Of a stretch of 64,000 nt of DNA, positions 12,541 to 23,331 are shown in pieces. This DNA comes from Edaphochlamys debaryana (lineage: Eukaryota; Chlorophyta; Chlorophyceae; Chlamydomonadales). The position numbers and the translations under genes are program-made. The stretch lies in the NCBI GenBank assembly GCA_016858145.1, contig JAEHOE010000004.1, positions 930,001-994,000 of the forward strand, given 5' to 3'. The notes beneath the pieces were generated by a model. The model had not been told where the DNA came from and did not search any database. It worked only from the letters and a program-made list of their open reading frames with translations. Positions within the stretch are counted from its first letter, which is position 1, and every line of letters starts with the position of its first letter.

Positions 12541-15500
12541 TCACCCCCGCTTGCGCCCAAACAGCCCCAGCACGTCCTGCGACAGCACCGGGGCCGCCGC
12601 CGACACGGGGTCCGCCTTGACCTTGCGCTGACCGAAAAACCGGTCCTTGCGCTCCCGCCTGTCCCCGCCCGCACCGCCCGCGCCGGCCGGAGCCCCAGCC
12701 GCCGGCTTGCTGTCGGCGGCGGCGGCAGGGGCCGCGGCGGCGGCGGCGGCGGCGGCGGATCCAGGATCCTGCGCCTCCTTCTTGGCCTTGCGCTCCTTGA
12801 TGGCGTCAATGGCCTTGGCCTTGTCCACCCTGCGGAGGGGGCGGGGGGGTGAGCGGGCGGGTGAGCGAGCGTGTGTTTCGTGCTGTGCGTGCCGCGGCCT
12901 TGCGCTCCGTGATGGCCGACGGCCCCCGCCGATGGCCCGAACGCGGGATTAGGGCAAGGACAGGCGGGCGGGCGGGGCAAGAGCAGCGGGGCACCCTTGA
13001 CGTCCGGCGTTCACATTAAGGCCCTCCTCGCTCCCGGTTCCTCGACCCCGCACACACCCAAGCACGCCCTGTCACAGATGGAGCAAGTTCAGCAAACTCG
13101 ATCCGCACACGCCCATCCGTGTACCCCTACCGCCACCCAAGCGCGCACGCACCGGGACAGGTAGAAGTCGCGCTCGCGCTTGGCGGCGGAGATCTCCGCC
13201 ACCAACCGCTGCTCGCGTACGGCACGCTGGTAGTTGATCTCCTCGGTCAGGGAGTCCCACTTGAACTTGGGCAGGTACCTGACAGGGGGTGGGGTGGGGG
13301 GCTCGGGTGGTTGCGGGACCGCCTAAGGCTTGTGACTGTCGGCGCGCCCTTTCTGGCCCCACCCACGCAGCGCTGCCCTCGCGTACAGTTGCCAAAACAA
13401 ACTCGCCAACCTGCAAGCCCTCAGCCCGCACCCGGCCCCTCATTTCATGGTCCACAGGCCTTGGTAGAGGTGCCCTGCCCTGCCCTCCCCTTCCGTCGGA
13501 TAAATCCGCAACAGGCCCACGCCCTGCCCTCACACGGGGGGTTCTACAACAGACAGTTACCCATGTAGCGGGCTGCCCTGACCTGTCTGGCCTGCCCCAG
13601 CAACGCTCCGCCCCGCTCTTCCCTGCCCTGCCCCACCCCTCTCCTTCCCTGCCCCCGGTCCCTCACTTGATATTCCACAGGTCGTAGTAGTAGGCAGAGC
13701 GCTTGGAGCCGCCCATGGGCTGGCCGTTGAGCGCCAGCGCCGCGCGCTTGGCCCGGCGCTTGTCCTCAAACTCCACCCACCCCTCCGTGAAGTTCTTGCC
13801 TGGGGCGGTGAGGGGGGACGGGGGGTGAGGGTGCGGGTTGGGGTTGGGGCACGGGTTGGGGATGGGGTCCGGGCGGGGATTGTGCATTCAGTGGGGTGGG
13901 TGCTTCAGGTGAGAGGGTGTGGTGTGGGAGGGCCTCGCCCGCCTCCACGACCCTCGCTGCCCCCTGAGTCACGCACCTGCCACACCATGTAACCCCATGG
14001 TGGTCGACCCACGAGTCTCAGCGGATCCCCAGCGTGTAATATCGCCGCTGCCCCTCCCTGTGTTTGCCCCCTCCCCGCCCACACCCCCCCTGACTCCCAG
14101 GCCGGTGTGGCCCCCTGCCCAGCCCCACATCCACACATCCAGTGATCCTGAGCTAATGCGACTCCCACCCGAGTACCCAACACAGTTGCCGCCCCTCTGC
14201 CCGCCCCTCTTCATTCCCCCCTGGCCCTCTTCTTCCCCCCCTGCGCCCTGCCTGCCCTCTGTCCACCCTGCTGTCCCCCACCCCCCCACGCCACCCACCC
14301 GAGTTGCCGCCCTTCTTCTTGCGCAGGCGCCTCAGCGTGGGGTCCTCCGGGGCGCAGTACACGCGCCCCAGCGCCCCGTGCGGCTCCAGCAGTTGCCGCA
14401 GCTTGGCGGGCTGGGGCCGGGGCGGGAGGGGGAGCAGCGTTTGTGCCGAGGTGCGGTGCCGAGGTGCCGTGCGGCAAGGTCGGTGCGGTGGGTTGTGGGA
14501 TGTGGGCCGAAGGATGTGGAAGCTCCGGCGTTTTGTGGAGCGTACGCGTGGTCCGAGAGCACACCGCGTGGGGGCCTGGGCCTTGTTGCACCCCTGACTC
14601 GCGGCTACTTACCGCACCCTGCCGCTGGCCCTATCGCGTCCAGCTGCATCCCCCGTCGCCGTCTGGACTAAACTGCATGACCCCTGCGGCCTCCGAGACC
14701 CTCCGCGGAGGCCCTTCGAGGCGGGGCCTCTCCCTCACCTTCATGTGCGGGGGAATGCGGGAGATGAAGACGATGCCTCGCCTGCGTGGGCGTTGAGGCA
14801 CGGGACGGGGCCGCAAGGTTGGGTAAATGGAGGGGCGGCCGCAGCCGTGGTAGTGCTCACACGCGGACCCGCGGAGTGCTACCGATGACTGAAGCCCCGC
14901 CGTGTGCCGATTCAGGCACGCAGCAACGACCACCAAGTCCGAGCTGAAAGCCCGACTACGTCTGATCCAGCAGCCACTCAGCCACGCAGACAACAGCCCC
15001 AACCTTCGGGAAGGGCCACCGGAAAGGCCCGGTGCCTCACAGACCCTGAGCATCCAACTGCTCCCCCTCTGCGTGCAACTCCTCGCGTGCAGCAGAGCCC
15101 CGCACCCTGCACCCCGCACCCTACAACCACGCACGCCGCACCCTCCACCCGCCCCCGCAAAGGCGCCTAGCGCAGGGCGCACCTGTCCGCAGCCTCGTTG
15201 ACCGCCGCCAGCTTGCGTTTCGACAGCACCTTCTTGCGCTTCCGCTGCTGCTCCCCGCCGTCACCCCCGTCGGCGCCGTCGCCGTCGCCGTCACTACCGC
15301 TGCCGCTGGCGCCGGCGCCGCCGGCGCGTCGCTCCGCGCCGCCGTCGCCCGGCTCCTCGTCCTCTCCCTCGCCGCTGCCGCTGGGGCCCGCCTCCGCCAG
15401 GCCGTCGGCGTCGTCGCTGGCGTCGAGCCCAGCGCCGCTGCCCGGGTCCTCGGAGCCACCGCCCGAGGCGTCGCCGTCGGCCTCCGCCTCGGCCTCCGCC

Positions 15501-15796
15501 GCTGCTGCCGCCGCTGCCGCCCCCGACGGTCCGCGCTGCTTGCGCCCAGCCGCCGCCGCCGAAGCTTCGCGGCCAGCACCCGCTCGCTTGCCAGAGCCGT
15601 CCGCTGCAGCGCGCTGAGGCGCCTTAGGATTTGCGAGTAGCGTGCTGTCGTCTAGGTCATCCTCAAAGTCGCTGTCAAGCTGGAATCGCTCATCCGCCGA
15701 CTGCGGCAACTGGGGCTTTCCGGCCGCGGCAGCCGCGCCTGTCTCGTCTTTATCTTGTCCGTGCTTCACTTTGCGCTTCTTGTTGGCGGAAGACAT
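12541..15796 (-). CDS. ESF2: ESF2/ABT1 family RRM protein, pre-rRNA processing
   Basis: In yeast and animals this family works in the nucleolus in early 18S rRNA processing (small-subunit processome). Six exons, 15796-15183, 14781-14739, 14410-14299, 13799-13667, 13278-13153 and 12829-12541, join in frame to 438 residues. Residues 1-204 are acidic, Ser/Gly/Ala-rich and disordered, with basic KKRKVKHG near the start and [12 protein letters not shown] at the end. The RRM spans about 205-301: [45 protein letters not shown] and [18 protein letters not shown]. The C-terminal helical part has [16 protein letters not shown] and ERDFYLSR. An ATG at 15823 is an alternative start. It diverges from the neighbouring transporter. 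Confidence 0.88.
12780..12935 (-). repeat. Decayed copy of ESF2 exon 6 start inside intron 5
   Basis: On the minus strand, exon 6 contains GCCATCAAGGAGCGCAAGG (about 12806-12784). The intron upstream contains GCCATCACGGAGCGCAAGG at about 12916-12898, followed by AAACACACGC. This is a partial copy in direct orientation about 110 bp away, without a usable acceptor. Confidence 0.65.
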
Positions 15797-16047
15797 GCTT
15801 GTGAAGCGGGCTTGGACTGGCAAATGCGCTTGTCTGTCGCGTGTTTGCTTGGCGTGCTTGCGCTATGCGTATAAGGCGACGTGGCGTATGGAACTGAGTC
15901 GTGTATTATGCGTTCTGTCAGTACACGCGTGCGGGGTCACGACGGGATCGCGCCAGGCCGGTTTCCGAGAGCGTTGCTGCCTCCGGTACTTGCCGCTGAC
16001 CCTGACTAGTTAGATCACTCGTAGCCCGCTCACTGGCGTTATCATCC
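15797..16047. promoter_or_regulatory. Shared divergent promoter, ESF2 and amino-acid transporter
   Basis: Only 251 bp separate the two start codons, so both promoters and 5' UTRs must overlap here. The sequence is less GC-rich than the flanks and includes GCGTATAAGGCG near 15868, a possible TATA-like element. No known binding site could be assigned. Confidence 0.55.
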
Positions 16048-19000
16048 ATGGCCTCGGAGGAGAGCCCTGGCGAGACAGATGTCGCTCCGGTCGCCTCTTC
16101 CTTTGCCGAACACGATAGACGAGCCGCACACGGCGCTGTATTCTGCTACGGTTCATATGTGGGGGGACCGGGCCCAGAAGCCCCACCTCCGCCACCACCT
16201 GTTCCTAAAAAGGTCCGCATTTCGCATGATGGCGGGGCCACCGTGCTCGACGACGAGCCCATCGTCAGAGGCGTCAGCTCTGCAAGCTCGGTGTTCGTGA
16301 TGGCCAACTCCATTGTCGGCGCGGGCGTCCTGTCGCTGCCCTTCGCCTTCCAAGCCACGGGTACGCGGCTTCGTGCGAAGCGCAGCCCCCACGTCAGCCC
16401 GCGCTCCCCTCTGACACACCGCCACACATATTCGACCCCGCCGAGTGTGCGACACTCTGTGTGTACACAGCGTTCAGGGGGCAAGGGTCTTGCTGCGTTG
16501 AGGCGCGGAGCCCGCTTGAGGGAGGCTTGCCGGAAGCCGCGTCCTCCCGGCTTCCCAAGCTCGTCCCACGCGCACGTGACACCGAATCCAGGCGTCGAAG
16601 CCCCCATTTCACCTCCAGCGCTCGGTTTTAACCTCCTTCTTACAAACCCGCACCTCCCCTGTCCTCCTTTGCGTCCCTGTGCCCTCCACTGTATGCCACG
16701 CGCCCCTGCCGCCTCCGCCCGCCGCACCCTCTCCCCCCCGCCCTGCCTTCCCCCTCCCCACGCGCCTCCCTCCCCTACACCCACCCCCCTCCGCCCCCAC
16801 CCCACAGGCCTCCTAGGCGGGCTCATCATGTGCACCACCGTGTGCGTTACGGAGGGGCTCACGGGGTACGTGCTGTCAAAGTTCGCGGAGCGCTACCAGG
16901 CCCGTACCTACGTGGAGCTCGTGCGGAGGGCCCTGGGTCGCAAGCTGGCCGTGTTCCTGTCCACGATCCTCGTCGTGGCCATGTTTGGATCCTGCGTGGC
17001 GTACCTGGTGGGTGGATCTGGGATCCAGGGATCTCGTGGATCCGGTTGGCAAGCGGCGGCGCAGGGCAGCGGCGGCGCAGGGCGGGACAGGAGGCGGGGA
17101 TGGAGGCGACGCAAGCGTTACATTGGAATGCCGTCCCGTGGGGCGAGCCAGCGGGGCAGGACCCTCACCCCTGCTGCCTCTGGACCTCTTTGCCCATAGG
17201 GCTCGCCAGGCGGCCGCCTCGATCGTCTTCCCTTTCGGGATTATAACCCCATGTTTCCGCAACCCCCCGACCCAGATCTTCATGGCGGACAACCTGACGG
17301 CCCCCAGCACTGGCCCGACGCGTGTCTAAACACACACGCCTCTTTCCCACCCTCCAACCCCTGCCTCCCTCCTACCCCGCCCCCGACCCAGATCATCATG
17401 GCGGACAACCTCACGGCCCTGTTCGGGGCCTTCGGGCTGCCCCCCTGGGCCTGCGACCGGCAGGTGGTGGTGGCGGCGATCGGGTTCCTGGTGGAGCTGC
17501 CCATGTGCCTGCCCAGGTGAGTCAGCACGTGGGGGGTCTGACTAAGTGGCGGTTGGCTTGGGGTCAATGGACGAAGGGGTGGACACGTGGTGGCGGTGGT
17601 GGTAGGGGGTGTCTTGGGGAGACGCCCACTCACGGTGGCGTTGGAGAAGTATGAAGTGTACCCGCGGTGGGGGTAGCGGTGCAACCCATCTTGTCAGTTT
17701 GGAAGCAGCCGCGGAGGCAGGGAGTGGACTGACGGGTACAGCCGGGACCTGCAAGTGCAGTGCAGTGCAGTGCAGTGCGTGGTGCGCCCGTGGAGCGACA
17801 ACGAACCCCCTCGGGACATCGGGAGTACGCCCGCTCCAAAACACACACGCTTCCCCCCTGCTCCCTCCCCTCCGCCCCCCAGGGACCTGGGCGCCCTCAA
17901 CACGCTCAACCGGGTGGCGGTGCTGGGGTTCCTGGTGGGGGCGGCCCTGGTGGTGGCACGGAGCTTCCAGGTGGGGGCAGGGAGGGGAGACGGGGGAGGG
18001 GGAGGGGTGAGCTTCCAGGTGGGGAGGGGGAGGGGGAGGGGAGACGGGGCAGGGGGAGCTCCCAGGTGGGGCCAGGGGGAGGGGGAGGGGGAGGACAGGA
18101 TGCTGAGTGGGATTGCGTCGCCTGGGAGAGGGGGGATGGCGCAGTGGGGGCAGACTTGGAGCGATGCTGCGGGATGGACTGCGGGCACGGGCAGTCCCAG
18201 CGCAGCTGCAGGCCTTGTCCCGCCTCGCCCCACCTCCCAACCGCCTCTTCCCAAGCCTCCCCACCGCCCTACTAACCCCCAGCTGGCCTTTGAGCGCGAT
18301 GACGTGTGGGAGGGCGTCGAGCTCTTCTCCCTCAACTACCACTCCCTCTTCGCCATCCCCATCGTGGTGTTCGGCTTCAACTGCCACTCCATGATCGTGT
18401 CCATCTTCGCGGAGCTGGACGTGAGCGGGCGGAGGGGGCGGAGGGGGGTGTCAGGGCGTGTGTGTGTTTTGCGACGCGTCGGTGGGTCCGTGTGTGCATG
18501 CGCCGCTGCCACTCCATGATTGTGTCCATCTTCGCGGAGCTGGACGTGAGCAGGCGGGGGGGGGGGGGCGGAGGGGGGTGTCAGGTTGCGTTTTCAGGGC
18601 TGCTCGTGTGGAGACCGAGAAAAACGTAGGCGCGGTGATCAGCCGGGCGGCCTTAGATCCCGGTACGGGATCCGCCCGTTTGTGTTTTGCGACGCGTCGG
18701 TCGGTCCATTGTGTGCATGCGCCCCCGGCACTCCACACTCGAGCCGATCCTCGGTGTCCCCTCTGGCAATCGCCGCCCCACCCCTCCCCCTCCAGCCCAC
18801 GCCCACGATCGTGGTTCCCGCGCTGCCGCCCTCGCCCTCCTACTTCCGCCGCTTCCGCTACATCCCCCGCCCCAACTCGCGCAAGCTGCTGGGCATGCTG
18901 TCCGTCATCATGGCCAGGTGAGTGTGCTGTGCTGTGCTGTGCTGTGGTGTGCGCTGTGCTGTGGGAGCCCCGGGATCTCGATGAGGACTGCCTGGGGGCT

Positions 19001-21796
19001 GAGATAGGCCAGGTGGGCATGCTCTCGGTCATCATGGCCAGGTGTGAAGGGCTGCTCGTGTGAGGGGGAAAGTCAAGGGTGAAACGTGCGGGCCCAACGC
19101 GTATACGAGGCTGTCTGGGGGCTCAGCGGGGCTACACAGGGCGAGAGACCACCTCATCTCATCATCTCTTCTCATCTCATCTCAACTCATCTCACAATTC
19201 ACCTCTGTTGTACCCCCCCTCTCCCCCCCCCAGCTCCGTGCTGGTGCTCACCGTCTACATGGCCTTACGTGGCTTTCCCCGACCCCGTGCCTCCGCCATA
19301 CACACACGCTTTCCCCCTCCCTTTTCCCCCCTCTCCCCCCCGCAGCTCCGTGCTCGTGCTGACGGTCTACGTGGCCATGGGCGTGAGCGGCTACATGGCC
19401 TTCCCCGACCACATCTCGGCCAACATCCTGGTGTCATTCGACCAGAACGACCCCATCGTCAACGTGAGGGGGAGCAAGAGGGGGGGAGTGGGCGGAAGAA
19501 AGGACTGCAGCTTCAAAACCAAATCCCCCCCCCCCCCCCCATGGCCTTTATGCTCACCCATCACGGGTTCCTTCTCCCCCCGCTGTGTCAGTCACACCCA
19601 CCCCACATCGCACCCCACCAAGCCCACCTCCGAACCAACTTCGCCTCCCCCTTCACATCCCCAGGTGGCGCGTGTTGCCGTGACGCTCATCGTGCTGGGC
19701 TCCTACGCGCTCACGCACCACCCCGCGCGGGGGGGCTTCGAGCACCTGGCGCAGCCGCTGCTGGCGCGGGCTGGGGGCCCCGTGCCGCGGTGGGCCTCGG
19801 TGGCCTTCACCGTGGTCTTCGTCAGCGCCTCGACGGCGGTGGCCGAGGTGGGCCCGGACCTGGGCCTGGGCCTGGAGGGGCCGGGCCTGGCTGGTCCCGG
19901 GGTGGGCCCGGGCAGGTGATGCACCGGACACTGTCCCCTCTTCTTCCCCCGCTGACTCCGCACCATCCCCCACCAAATCAGGCCGGCTCCCCGCCCCTCA
20001 AGGGCAGCTCCAGGTCTTGTTCTCCACCGCCGACCCTCGCCCCCCATTGCCCCAACCCCCCAACGTCCCAGCCCCTCCTCCAAAGCTCCCACCCACCCCC
20101 AACCCCCAACCCCCAACCCACCTAGGTGGTGTCTGACCTGGGCGTGGTGCTGCAGCTGGTGGGCGGGCTGTGCATCACCTTCATCATCTTCTTCCTGCCG
20201 GGGCTGCTGCTCATCAACGCAGCCATCGTCAAGCACTCGACGCAGGTGCGTGTGAAGGGCTGCTCGTGTGCGCCGGGGAGTTCGTAGGCGAGGTGGGTAG
20301 CCGGCCGGTTTCAAGTTGCCCGAGCGGGTGAGGGTCGGGGGTTGCGGGGGCGTGAGTCAGGCACTCGACGCAGGTGGGGGGTGGCAGGGGATGGGGCGGG
20401 TGTTGAGAGCGACGGGTGAGGGTGGGCGTTTGTTGGGGCTGGGCGTGCGGTGGGGTTGCAGCGAGGGCGGCCAACGGGCTCGTGGGCGGCGGTCGTGGGC
20501 ATGGGGCGGCGCGCTCCACGCGTTCCCGCCCTCCCCCTCCCAACCCTCCCCCCACACCCCATGACCCCAGGTTCTGAATGACCTGGAGGCGGAAGCGATC
20601 GCGTCTCTCCGCGTCAGCAACTCGGGCGAGGTGGGGCTGGGGCCGGGGCATGGGCTGGGCCTGGGCCTGGGCCTGGGCTTGGGCTTGGGCCTGGACTTGG
20701 GCTTGGGCCTGGGCCTGGGCCTGGGCTGGGCTAGGTGGGGGCCTGCAATCGGATGTGATAGGTGGCTGATCGGCCCTCTTCTGCGGCGACGCCCCTCTGC
20801 CGGGCTCATGCGTGGAGCCCCAGGGGAAGCGATAGCCGCCTCCCCCCCGCCCTCCGTGTGCCCCGCCCTCGAGCCTGCCCCCGCTGCATCGTACCGTACT
20901 CTCTCAGCTGAAGTACACGCGCTTGTCGTACATAAGTCCCCCTCACGTCCTCCGTTCTCCCCGTCGCCCGACCCCCAGGCCCCGGCCGACGCAGAGGCCG
21001 GTGGCGCTGGCGGCCTCACGGAGCCGCTGCTGGTGCGCACCGCCTCGCTCACCGGCATGAAGGACTCGCACGTGGGTCGGGAGGGAGCGGGGCGCGTGTG
21101 TCATGGGGGGGTCGGGCCGTGGGCTCGCGCGGGCGGGACAGGGGTGGGGTGAGGGACGCGTGGAAAGGGTCGGGCGGCTGCAGAGGGCGGACCGCCTCCG
21201 GGCCGAGGGGGAAGGGGCCGACTGGGCACTGCTTGGGGCTGCCCCCTCTGGCTTCATGCCAACTCCGCCCCCCCTCATTTGCACTCGCAAGGAGAGCTCC
21301 TTGCCTTCAAGCCCCCTCGCTCTTCGCGCTCGGAAGGGCCGTCCCGCCCCTTCGCTCAACGGTCCCCAAGAGGCCCCTCCGTATCCTCAACGCCCCCCTG
21401 CCCCCACCCACGCCCCCCCCTCTCCTCCTTGAGCGCCCAAACCCTCCTGCCCCTTCTCCTCCCCCCACCCCAGCTCCACCGCCTGGTGTCCGCCCGCGAG
21501 AAGGGCATCGAGAGGGTCCCCTTCCCCCTTCCCCGCTCCCGCTTCTCAGCTTCAAACACCCCCTCCCCCCCTCCCTGCCCTCACTCCTTCCCCCTCCTTC
21601 CCTCTCCCCCTCTTGTCCACCCCCCCACCCCTCCCAGCTCCACCGCCTGGTCTCCGCCCGCGACAAGGGCATCAAGAAGGCAGGTTACATGTACGCCCCG
21701 CGCCTGTCGTGGCTGTGGGGCACCCTGCTGCTGGTCCTGTCCCTGCTGGTGGCGGGGGTGACGCTGGTCACAGTCATCCTGGGGGGGGAGAACTAG
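16048..21796 (+). CDS. AAAP (SLC38-like) amino-acid/auxin permease family transporter
   Basis: A polytopic membrane transporter that probably moves neutral amino acids with Na+ or H+. Twelve exons, 16048-16360, 16808-17007, 17392-17516, 17883-17970, 18283-18420, 18796-18917, 19346-19463, 19665-19847, 20126-20245, 20571-20630, 20979-21071 and 21638-21796, join in frame to 572 residues. The Pro-rich N-terminus (about 1-80) is cytosolic in this family. TM1 carries MANSIVGAGVLSLPFAF, the family hallmark. Later segments include AVFLSTILVVAMFGSCVAYL, HSLFAIPIVVFGFNCHS, SVLVLTVYVAMGVSGYMAF, LGVVLQLVGGLCITFIIFF and a last helix LLVLSLLVAGVTLVTVIL. A hydrophilic loop (about 450-520) precedes the last helix. 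Introns 2, 5, 6 and 11 hold clear decayed copies of exon edges with splice sites. Intron 4 has a shorter donor-side copy. Alternative acceptors at 17276, 19236 and 21474 are therefore possible. Vacuolar or plasma-membrane location is open. Confidence 0.88.
17262..17436 (+). repeat. Duplicated acceptor plus exon 3 start (transporter)
   Basis: CCCCGACCCAG|ATC(T/A)TCATGGCGGACAACCT occurs with exon starts at 17276 and 17392. The second is the real exon 3. The first is cut after about 27 coding bases and runs into CGCGTGTCTAAACACACACGC, which leads into the second pyrimidine tract. Confidence 0.85.
17955..18078 (+). repeat. Repeated exon 4 donor edge (transporter)
   Basis: The exon 4 end GAGCTTCCAG|GTGGGG at 17961-17976 is repeated in intron 4 as GAGCTTCCAGGTGGGG near 18011 and as GAGCTCCCAGGTGGGG near 18057, inside a G/A-rich tract. 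The downstream copies could act as decoy donors. Confidence 0.65.
18380..18725 (+). repeat. Duplicated exon 5 end, donor and intron start (transporter)
   Basis: The last about 40 bp of exon 5 plus donor (TGCCACTCCATGAT, through GAGCTGGAC|GTGAGC) recurs at 18510-18555. The linking sequence TTTTGCGACGCGTCGGT followed by GTGTGCATGCGCC occurs at 18466 and a third time at 18684. This gives a stepwise array of two full and one partial unit. Confidence 0.85.
18885..19062 (+). repeat. Duplicated exon 6 end plus donor (transporter)
   Basis: GGGCATGCT(G/C)TC(C/G)GTCATCATGGCCAG|GT is found at the real exon 6 end (donor 18918) and again about 125 bp downstream (about 19015-19043). The downstream copy is followed by GTGTGAAGGGCTGCTCGTGTG, which carries the recurrent 14-mer. 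Confidence 0.82.
19220..19412 (+). repeat. Duplicated acceptor plus exon 7 start (transporter)
   Basis: The CCCAG|CTCCGTGCT(G/C)GTGCT acceptor and exon start occurs at 19236 and 19346. The first copy has an internal deletion, joining VLTVYMA to the GFPRP frame, and ends at ACACACACGCTTTCCCCC. The second is the real exon. Confidence 0.85.
20638..20740 (+). repeat. GGGCCT/GGGCTT hexamer minisatellite in transporter intron 10
   Basis: About 100 bp of degenerate 6-bp units (GGGCCT, GGGCTT, GGACTT) directly after the exon 10 donor. The regular GGG spacing could form G-quadruplex structures in DNA or pre-mRNA. Confidence 0.8.
21462..21692 (+). repeat. Duplicated acceptor plus last exon start (transporter)
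   Basis: CCAG|CTCCACCGCCTGGT, then CCGCCCGCGA(G/C)AAGGGCATC, occurs with exon starts at 21474 and 21638. The second runs to the stop codon. The first diverges after GGCATCGAGAGG. Use of the first as an alternative acceptor would change the frame downstream. Confidence 0.85.
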
Positions 21797-21930
21797 GGAC
21801 CCGGACCGGACCGGACTGGGCTGGACCGGACCGTGCGCAACCTGACAGGGCTGGACCGGACAGGGCCGGACACGACAGGACCGGGAGGAGTTGGACTGGA
21901 CAGGGTCGGACAGGACGGGAGTGAGGCCGG
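21797..21930 (+). repeat. Degenerate GGACCGGACAGG repeats in the transporter 3' UTR
   Basis: Directly after the stop there are about 130 bp of imperfect 5-10-bp units built on GGACCGGAC, GGACAGGGC and GGACAGGA. They may be transcribed as part of the 3' UTR. Confidence 0.75.
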
Positions 21931-23331
21931 AGCGCGGGGTGGGGGGGGGGGCTGGCAGGACTTGACCGGATGGGGGAGATGGAACTCAGGTTGGAGTCTC
22001 CCGGATTCAGGGTCCAGGAGGGGAGGGCGTGTTGACGCGTGAGCCCTGATGAACCTCCGCAGTACGCTGACGGTTCGGGGCGCCTGCGGGCTGGGCTCTC
22101 ACCAATCAGCGGCAGGAGGATAGGGCAGTGGTATCAATTGTAGCTGCTTGTAGCATAGGAGGATGGAATGGAATACTTGGACTGGGCGGTCTGCCCCACC
22201 GGGGTCGGCCGGCCACCGTTGAGCGACGAGGGCGTCACAGCATGTGGCGTCCTCGCTAGCTGCACGGGTGGCACTGTCTTGATCCCGGCTGCTGAAATGG
22301 CTTTGTGTGGCGCGTTGGACCAGGGTCCCCCTGCGTTGGGTAGACAAGCGTGTGACCTGTGACCCGTCATGCCTGGGTTCTGTGTGAGGCTCTCGGGCAA
22401 GGGCTGAAGGTTGCCAGGCTTGCGGGCACGAAGCTTGAGAGCAGATGGGACCATCCCTGGGATCATGCGAACGAAGGGAATGAGTTGGTAGCGGTTGGGG
22501 CGGTTGGGGCCGGGGCGTGGGCTGCGGAGAGGCGTGGTTCCATGCAGGCGGGGGCGCGAGTGTGGCATTCATTCTTGACCCCTCGGATGTTGCGCTCGGT
22601 GCACGTGAAGCGGGTGTGGATGTATGTAACTTTGTCCGGGGAGATTCATGTGAGGCCGGGCGCTCAGGGCAGGGCATGTGCCTCTGGGCATGGGGAAGGA
22701 TTCAAGGTGGAGCACATGGGCAGGAGGGGCGTGGGGTGCATCCTCGCGTTGCGTAAACGTCTGTAAGCCTTCACAAACGCCCGTGTTGGCTTGACAGGCC
22801 GGCGTGGCTTCCAAACGTCGGGACCCCATGTGTATGCTGTGCACTTGCCGTACACTCGTACTTCAGGCCTCTTTGCACAGCTTGCGAGTTCTGGAGCTTG
22901 TGTTTAACGACATCAGTAGATATCAATTAGCACGAACGGTCAGGACATGCAACGGCGTTCGCGCCTGAAGGCTCGTGTCGCACTGCCTCACTGTTGGCAG
23001 CCCCGTGTTGCTCATAACGCGACCTGGACGTCATAGCTTTGACCTGGTTGGCTGGCAGCATTTTTGGCTGCCTCGAGGAGGCACAGTCCGCTAATTACGC
23101 TTGTGAGGCCTCCGCACACCCGCCTAGGGCCATGGCGGAAGGGCCTGGGCCACTGAACCCGGGCCCGTGGCTGGCAGCCAGCTAGGTGAGCCCTGGCGGG
23201 TGGCACTGGCCGGCCGATGCAGATTGCGCTGAGGCGGGACTGCCAGTCTGCCCCCTGCGCCGCGGATGCAAGATGCTTGTCCTGTCTTGAATGTATTGCT
23301 GCTCATGGCCTCAGGGTGACAACCGGCATCC
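21931..23331. other. Intergenic region upstream of the three-SANT gene
   Basis: About 1.4 kb with the transporter 3' end on the left and the promoter of the SANT gene on the right. TGTAA sites at about 22627 and 22763 are possible polyadenylation signals for the transporter. No conserved open frame was recognised. Confidence 0.5.

Noticed and set aside
17276..17330. Extra coding exon of the transporter (IFMADNLTAP)
   Set aside because: It duplicates the start of the true exon 3, ends without a donor in a compatible phase, and would repeat the same residues. Treated as a decayed copy.
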